Source: Amycolatopsis taiwanensis DSM 45107 (GTDB lineage: Bacteria; Actinomycetota; Actinomycetes; Mycobacteriales; Pseudonocardiaceae). Taken from it: a stretch of DNA of 64,000 bases. A model generated the notes under the pieces. It ran no database searches and was not told the origin of the DNA. It saw only the letters and a program-made list of their open reading frames with translations. How positions within the stretch are numbered: the first letter of the stretch is position 1; each line of letters begins with the position of its first letter. Of the stretch, positions 59,269 through 64,000 are shown one piece after another. Location: the NCBI RefSeq assembly GCF_000519205.1, contig NZ_JAFB01000027.1, positions 81,915 through 145,914 of the forward strand, given 5' to 3'. The translations under genes and the position numbers were made by a program.

Positions 59269-61072
59269 GTGAAGGTTGCGGACTATGTGCTGGACCGGAT
59301 CCGTCAGTGGGGCGTTCACCGGGTGTATGCGTACCCGGGAGACGGGATCAACGGAATGCTGGGGGCGTTCGACCGGGCGAAGGGTGATCCGGAGTTCATC
59401 CAGCCTCGGCACGAGGAGATGGGCGCGTTCATGGCGTGCGCGCACGCCAAGTTCACCGGCGAGGTGGGCTGTTGCATGGCGACCTCGGGCCCGGGCGCGG
59501 TTCACCTGCTCAATGGCCTTTATGACGCCAAGCTCGACCACCAGCCGGTGGTGGCGATCGTGGGGCAGCAGAAACGGATTTCCCAGGGCACGCATTACCA
59601 GCAGGAAATCGCGCTGGAGAACCTGTTCTCCGATGTATCCGAGTTCGTGCAGATCTGCATGCATCCGGCGCAGGTCCGGCACGTGATCGACCGCGCGTTC
59701 AAGACCGCGCTGACCACGCGCAGCGTCGCGACGATCATCATTCCGGAGGATATCCAGGAGGAGAAAGCCGAGCCGGCGCCGCCGAAAACGCACGGGGCCG
59801 TCTATTCCAGCGTGGGCTGGACAGCCGCGGCTGCTGCCCGACGAAGCCGAGTTGCGGGTGGCGGCTGACGTGCTCAATGAGGGCAAGAAGGTGGCGATCC
59901 TGATCGGGCAGGGCGCCGCACACGCGGTCGACGAGGTGGTTCAGGTGGCCGAGACGCTCGGCGCCGGGGTGGCCAAGGCCCTGCTCGGCCGGGAAGTGCT
60001 GCCGGATGACCTCCCCTTCGTCACCGGCCCGATCGGGCTGCTGGGCAGCAAGGCCAGTGACGAGATGGTGATGAACTGCGACACGCTGTTCATGATCGGC
60101 ACCAGTTTCCCTTACGCGGAATGGCTTCCCGACGAGGGAAGCGTGCGTGGAGTGCAGATCGACATCGACGGGCGGATGATCGGGATCCGGTACCCGATGG
60201 AAGCGCACGTGGTGGGCGATGCGAAGGAGTCGCTCAAGGCGCTGTTGCCGCTGCTGGACCCCAAGCAGGACCGCAGTTGGCGGGAGAAGATCGAAAAGGA
60301 TGTCCGGACGTGGGACCGGATCCTCGAGGACCGGGCGGCCCAACATTTCGACGGCGTGGTGAACCCGCAGACCGTGGCGGCCGAGCTGTCCCCGCGCCTG
60401 CCGGAGGGCTGCATCCTCACCGCCGACTCGGGATCGGCCACGAACTGGTGGGCCCGCTATCTCAAGCTGCGCAAGGGCATGCGCGCCTCCCTGTCGGGGA
60501 CCCTGGCGACGATGGGACCCGGGGTGCCGTACGCGATCGGCGCGCGGTTCGCGTTTCCCGACCGGCCGGTGATCGCGTTCGTGGGTGACGGCGCGTTCCA
60601 GATGAACGGGATGGCCGAGATGATCACCGTGAAGCGCTATGCCGACCGGCTGGGCGGCTCGCCGCCGCTGGTGTTCTGCGTGTTCAACAACCAGGACCTC
60701 AACCAGGTCACCTGGGAGCAGCGCGCCATGGGCGGCGACCCGAAGTTCCCCGGCTCGCAGGACATCCCGGATGTGCCCTACGCCCGCTATGCCGAGTTGC
60801 TCGGTCTCCGTGGCATTTACTGCGATCAGCAGGACAAGGTGGGCGCGGCCTGGGACCGGGCGCTGGCCGGCGAGACGCCGGTGGTCCTGGAGTTCAAAGT
60901 GGATCGTGAGATTCCGCCGATCCCGCCGCACATCATGTACGAGCAGGGTAAGAAGGCGGCCAAGGCGGCGGTGCGGGATCCCGAGCTGGCCGGGATGGCG
61001 GTACGGGGCTTCCGGCAGAAGCTCGCCGAGTTCTACGAACAGCTGCCCGGTCGAGACCAGGCTGCCCGGTAA
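59269..61072 (+). pseudogene. Pyruvate-oxidase/acetolactate-synthase-like ThDP enzyme, frameshifted
   Basis: Two adjoining frames make up a ThDP-dependent enzyme of about 600 residues (PoxB-like). Frame 1 (59269 to about 59820) has the Pyr domain: AYPGDGINGMLGAFDRA, the conserved Glu in QPRHEEMGAFMAC, TSGPGAVHLLNGLYDAKLD. Frame 2 (about 59822-61072) resumes with Q-P-R-L-L-P-D-E-A-E-L and carries the middle and PP domains: ADSGSATNWWARY, GDGAFQMNGMAEM (G-D-G...N ThDP motif), FNNQDLNQVTWEQ. One base too many (or two too few) just after the TGG at 59818-59820 separates them; frame 1 ends at 59868. All active-site motifs are intact, so it is a recent break, sequencing error or recoding site. Confidence 0.85.
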
Positions 61073-61075
61073 GCG

Positions 61076-62197
61076 ATGAGTTCCGCACCCACGATCGAGC
61101 GGGTCGAGGTGCACGCCTTCACGGTGCCCACGGACGGGCCTGACGGCGTCGAACAGGACGGCACGCTGACCTGGGACTCGACGACCATGGTGCTGGTGCT
61201 CGCGCACAGTGAGGGCCAGGTGGGCCTTGGCTACACCTACGGTGACGTGTCGGTGGCCTCGTTCATCGAATCGAAGCTGTCGGGCGTGGTGCTCGGCGCC
61301 GACTCCCTCGCCCCGCCCGCGGCGACGGAGAAGATGCTCGTCGCGATCCGCAACGCCGGACGGCCCGGGGCCGGTGCCATGGCGGTATCGGCGGTGGACG
61401 TGGCGCTGTGGGATCTCAGGGCCCGGCTGGCCGGCCGGCCGCTGGCCGAGGTGTTGCCGCGGTTCCACGACGAGGTTCCGGTCTACGGCAGCGGCGGGTT
61501 CACCAACTACCCGCTGGACCGGCTGGCCGGGCAACTCGGCGGCTGGGTCGAGCACGGCATCGGCCGGGTCAAGCTCAAGACGAGCCGTGATCCCACCGCG
61601 GACCCCGAACGGCTCGCGGCGGCCCGGGACGCGGTCGGTGCGGGCACGGAACTCTTCGTCGACGCCAACGGGGCGCTGACCCCGAAGGAGGCGCTGTCCT
61701 GGGCCCGGCGGTTCCACGACGAGTGGGGTGTGACCTGGTTCGAGGAACCGGTGAGCTCGGCGGATCTGGACGGGCTGCGGCTGGTGCGCGAGCGCGGGCC
61801 CGCCGGGATCGAGATCGCCGCAGGTGAGTACGCCTTCGTCCCGCGGGATTTCACGAACCTGCTGGGCGCGGTGGACTGCCTGCAGGCCGACGTCACCCGC
61901 TGTGGCGGCATAACGGGGCTGCTCACCGCGTCCGGATTCGCGGCCGCCCACCAGCTCGACCTGTCGGCGCACTGCGCACCGGCGATCTCGGCGCATGCGT
62001 TCTGCGCGGTGCGGTGCCTGCGTCACCTCGAATACTTCCACGACCATGTCCGGGTCGAATCCCTGGTGTTCGACGGCACGCTTTCGCCAGAAGGTGGCGC
62101 GCTGCGCCCGGACCGCGAGCGGCCGGGGCTGGGGTTGACTGTCAACTGGCCGGACGCCGAACCCTACCGCGTGTATTCCGATGGAAAGGCGATGTGA
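61076..62197 (+). CDS. Enolase-superfamily (mandelate racemase/muconate lactonising) enzyme
   Basis: A 373-residue member of the MR/MLE group. The KxK motif is K166-L-K168 on the second barrel strand, the metal ligands are Asp196 (VDANGA), Glu223 (FEEPVSS) and Glu251 (AGEYAF), and a His in LSAHCAPAISAH lies in the seventh-strand position. It abstracts an alpha-proton from a carboxylate substrate such as a sugar acid. The start lies 3 bp after the ThDP gene and its stop overlaps the next gene (TGATG), forming a three-gene operon. Substrate not identifiable. Confidence 0.88.
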   Translation: MSSAPTIERVEVHAFTVPTDGPDGVEQDGTLTWDSTTMVLVLAHSEGQVGLGYTYGDVSVASFIESKLSGVVLGADSLAPPAATEKMLVAIRNAGRPGAGAMAVSAVDVALWDLRARLAGRPLAEVLPRFHDEVPVYGSGGFTNYPLDRLAGQLGGWVEHGIGRVKLKTSRDPTADPERLAAARDAVGAGTELFVDANGALTPKEALSWARRFHDEWGVTWFEEPVSSADLDGLRLVRERGPAGIEIAAGEYAFVPRDFTNLLGAVDCLQADVTRCGGITGLLTASGFAAAHQLDLSAHCAPAISAHAFCAVRCLRHLEYFHDHVRVESLVFDGTLSPEGGALRPDRERPGLGLTVNWPDAEPYRVYSDGKAM

Positions 62198-64000
62198 TGG
62201 CACTCAGGACAGGCACCCGCGTCCGGGAGATCCCGGCCAAGACGGCGCCCGAGTTCCCGGGCCCGCCCAGGGCGCGCCAGCGGCTGCGCGTGGACGAGTT
62301 GGAGCGGGCGCTCACGGCCGCGGTGGAGGGCGAGGTCCGGTTCGACCGCGGATCGCTGGCCATGTACGCCAACGACGCGTCGAACTTCCGCCAGGTTCCG
62401 ATCGGCGTCGTCATCCCCAAAACCCTGGACGACGTGGTCGGCGCGCACCGGGTGTGCAGCGACCACGGCGCCCCGATCCTCAGTCGCGGCGGGGGTACCA
62501 GCCTGTCCGGCGAGACGGTGAACTACGCCGTGGTGATCGACCATTCCAAGTACCTCACCCGCATCGGCGAGCCCGATGTCGCACGCAGGCTGGTCACCTG
62601 CGACAACGGTGTCATCAACGAGGACCTCAATCGTGCGATCGGCAAGCACGGCCTGATCTTCGGTCCCGATCCGTCGACGCATTCCCGCTGCACCATCGGG
62701 GGCAACGCCGGCAACAATTCCTGCGGCGTCCACTCCGTCCAGTCCCAGCTCTACGGGCCGGGCCCCCGCACCTCGGACAACGTGGAGGCGCTGGAGATCG
62801 TCACCTACGACGGCGAGCGGTTCTGGGTCGGCGTGGACGAGGAACCCCGCCTGGCGCAGATCATCGCCGAGGGTGGTCGCAAGGGGGAGATCTATGCCCA
62901 GTTGCGGGACCTGCGCGACCGTTATGCCGATGCGATCCGTACCGGGTTCCCTTCCGTGGAGACGATGCCGCGGCGCGTGTCCGGGTTCAACCTCGACGAG
63001 TTGTTGCCGGAAAAGGGATTCAACGTCGCCCGTGCCCTGGTCGGCACCGAAAGCACCTGCGCCACGGTGCTGCGCGCCCAGTTGAAGCTCACCCCAGCCC
63101 TGTTCCAGCGCACCCTGGTCGTGATCGGCTACGACGACCTGCCCGCCGCCGCGCGCGACACCCAGGAGATAGTGGAGAAGTGGCGCCCGATCGGGCTCGA
63201 GGCCCTGGACCGGGAACTGATCGAGGACCAGCAGGAACTGGCGATGAACACCGCCGACATCGCCGAGTTGCCCCACCGGGACGGCAATGCCTGGCTTCTC
63301 GTGCAGTTCGGGGCCGACGCGACCGCCGAATCGGTGCGGCACGCGGAAGAATTCGTCGAGTGGCTGGTGCGGGAGAAGGCCTACGCCCGCGACCGCGTGG
63401 TGCTCTCGAGGAGCGTGCAGGAGGGTGGCAGCAGTCAGCGCCTGTGGGCGATCCGGGAAAGCGGCCTGGGGTCCACCGCGTTCGCCAAGGGACGGGACCA
63501 CTGGCCCGGTTGGGAGGACTCGGCCGTGCCGCCCGCCCGGATCGGCGACTACGTCCGGGCGCTGCGGGAGTTGATGAACGCGCACGGGTTGTCCGGCGCA
63601 ATGTACGGGCACTTCGCGCAAGGCTGCATCCACTCCCGTATCGACTTCGATCTGCGCACCCGCCACGGCGTGCTGGCCTACCGCCGGTTCTTGGAGGACG
63701 CGGCCTACCTCGTGACCTCCTTCGGCGGGTCGCTGTCCGGCGAGCACGGTGACGGCCAGCAACGAGCCGAGTTGCTGGACCGGCAGTACGGGCCCGAACT
63801 CGTGCAGGCCATGCGCGAGTTCAAGCTCATCTGGGATCCGCGCGCGAAGATGAACCCGGGCAAGGTCGTCGACCCCTACCGCCTGGACGAAAACCTCCGG
63901 CTGGGCCCTGGTTACAACCCGCGGCGGCCGAAGACGGTCTTCGCCTACCGCGAGGACGGCGGCGACTTCGCCCACGCGGCACTGCGCTGCGTGGGAATCG
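62197..64000 (+). CDS. GlcD-type FAD-linked oxidoreductase with probable C-terminal Fe-S domain (3' end beyond window)
   Basis: About 601 residues are visible, still open at the right edge. PCMH-type FAD-binding domain: LSRGGGTSLSGETVNYAVVI, FGPDPSTHSRCTIGGNAGNN (about 150-170), GVHSVQSQLYGPG; then FAD_oxidase_C: GAMYGHFAQGCIHSRIDFDL and FGGSLSGEHGDGQQRAELLD (the E-H-G-D-G motif). The last residues A-L-R-C-V-G-I look like the start of a 4Fe-4S segment (C-x-G-x-G-x-C-R), so a GlcD-GlcF-like fusion using lactate, glycolate or another hydroxy acid is expected. ATG at 62197 overlaps the previous stop. Confidence 0.9.
   Translation, partial: MALRTGTRVREIPAKTAPEFPGPPRARQRLRVDELERALTAAVEGEVRFDRGSLAMYANDASNFRQVPIGVVIPKTLDDVVGAHRVCSDHGAPILSRGGGTSLSGETVNYAVVIDHSKYLTRIGEPDVARRLVTCDNGVINEDLNRAIGKHGLIFGPDPSTHSRCTIGGNAGNNSCGVHSVQSQLYGPGPRTSDNVEALEIVTYDGERFWVGVDEEPRLAQIIAEGGRKGEIYAQLRDLRDRYADAIRTGFPSVETMPRRVSGFNLDELLPEKGFNVARALVGTESTCATVLRAQLKLTPALFQRTLVVIGYDDLPAAARDTQEIVEKWRPIGLEALDRELIEDQQELAMNTADIAELPHRDGNAWLLVQFGADATAESVRHAEEFVEWLVREKAYARDRVVLSRSVQEGGSSQRLWAIRESGLGSTAFAKGRDHWPGWEDSAVPPARIGDYVRALRELMNAHGLSGAMYGHFAQGCIHSRIDFDLRTRHGVLAYRRFLEDAAYLVTSFGGSLSGEHGDGQQRAELLDRQYGPELVQAMREFKLIWDPRAKMNPGKVVDPYRLDENLRLGPGYNPRRPKTVFAYREDGGDFAHAALRCVGI

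Noticed and set aside
59800..59870. Programmed ribosomal frameshift in the ThDP gene
   Set aside because: No slippery heptamer, downstream pseudoknot or internal ribosome site was seen; mutation or sequencing error is simpler.
59738..62203. Very long minus-strand open frame (about 820 codons) opposite the ThDP and enolase-superfamily genes
   Set aside because: Arg/His/Gly-rich low-complexity translation, no ribosome site; it is the complementary-strand shadow of high-GC codons of plus-strand genes that show full catalytic motifs.
62164..63975. Long minus-strand open frame opposite the FAD oxidoreductase
   Set aside because: Composition typical of an antisense shadow; the plus-strand frame has GlcD motifs throughout.

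Overview
The window is high-GC DNA with GTG, TTG and one probable CTG start, strong GGAGG-type ribosome sites and many ATGA/GTGA stop-start overlaps. It carries actinobacterial families (SCO2521-2525 set, Rv1733c-like protein, MbtH-like fragment, WXG proteins, DevR-like boxes). I read it as the chromosome of a filamentous actinomycete, probably Pseudonocardiales; the order is an inference. No rRNA, tRNA or CRISPR array was recognised.

Layout. 1-6.1 kb: a TauABC/SsuABC-type importer (ATPase end, permease, lipoprotein) in one operon with an SDR lacking the catalytic Tyr and a TIM-barrel isomerase, then an NmrA-like protein and an ornithine-cyclodeaminase-family enzyme. 6.1-8.1 kb: a tandem operator-like repeat, a broken MbtH/TPR chimera and a two-gene WXG (type VII secretion substrate) pair. 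8.3-15.6 kb: a tightly coupled five-gene operon (SWIM-like zinc protein, unknown protein, vWA protein, MoxR AAA+ ATPase, DUF5682-like protein of the TraB/TIKI/EreA type) ending in a strong terminator. 15.6-30 kb: a copper chaperone plus CDGSH protein under a CsoR-like operator, formamidase, two SsuD-like flavin monooxygenases, a membrane protein fused to a low-molecular-weight phosphatase domain, nitroreductase, an AroD-AroE fusion with a dead AroD half, an acyl-CoA-dehydrogenase-fold oxygenase, a regulator with two LuxR-type HTH domains, a glutamate/dicarboxylate symporter, a D-cysteine desulfhydrase/cysteate lyase relative and an amino-acid racemase. Much of this fits organosulfur and amino-acid scavenging, but that theme is inferred from families.

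30-38.9 kb: LysR regulator, an animal-type haem peroxidase that has lost its N-terminal half, and the conserved but functionally unknown SCO2525-2524-2523-2522-2521 gene set (methyltransferase, unknown, variant P-loop protein, two unknowns), facing a 2TM channel-like protein. 39-50.2 kb: CorA-like transporter with GQN in place of GMN, then a partly decayed dormancy/hypoxia island: HPF/RaiA-like protein, PEP synthase, universal stress protein, antiporter, Rv1733c-like protein and CBS-BON protein, mixed with remnants of DUF1353, IS110 transposase, a WXG protein, GH65 phosphorylase and a second universal stress protein. Several DevR/DosR-like boxes can be seen, two of them inside a 34-bp tandem repeat. 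50.5-64 kb: a GntR regulator divergent from a prolyl-oligopeptidase operon (peptidase, class V aminotransferase, second ornithine-cyclodeaminase homologue), an MFS exporter and TetR regulator sharing an 11+3+11 bp palindrome, RecQ helicase, a frameshifted pyruvate-oxidase-like enzyme, an enolase-superfamily enzyme and a GlcD-type FAD oxidoreductase running off the end.

The two most promising uncharacterised systems are the five-gene SWIM/vWA/MoxR/DUF5682 operon and the SCO2521-2525 operon. Start codons were chosen by ribosome-site spacing and family alignment from memory. No database search was run.
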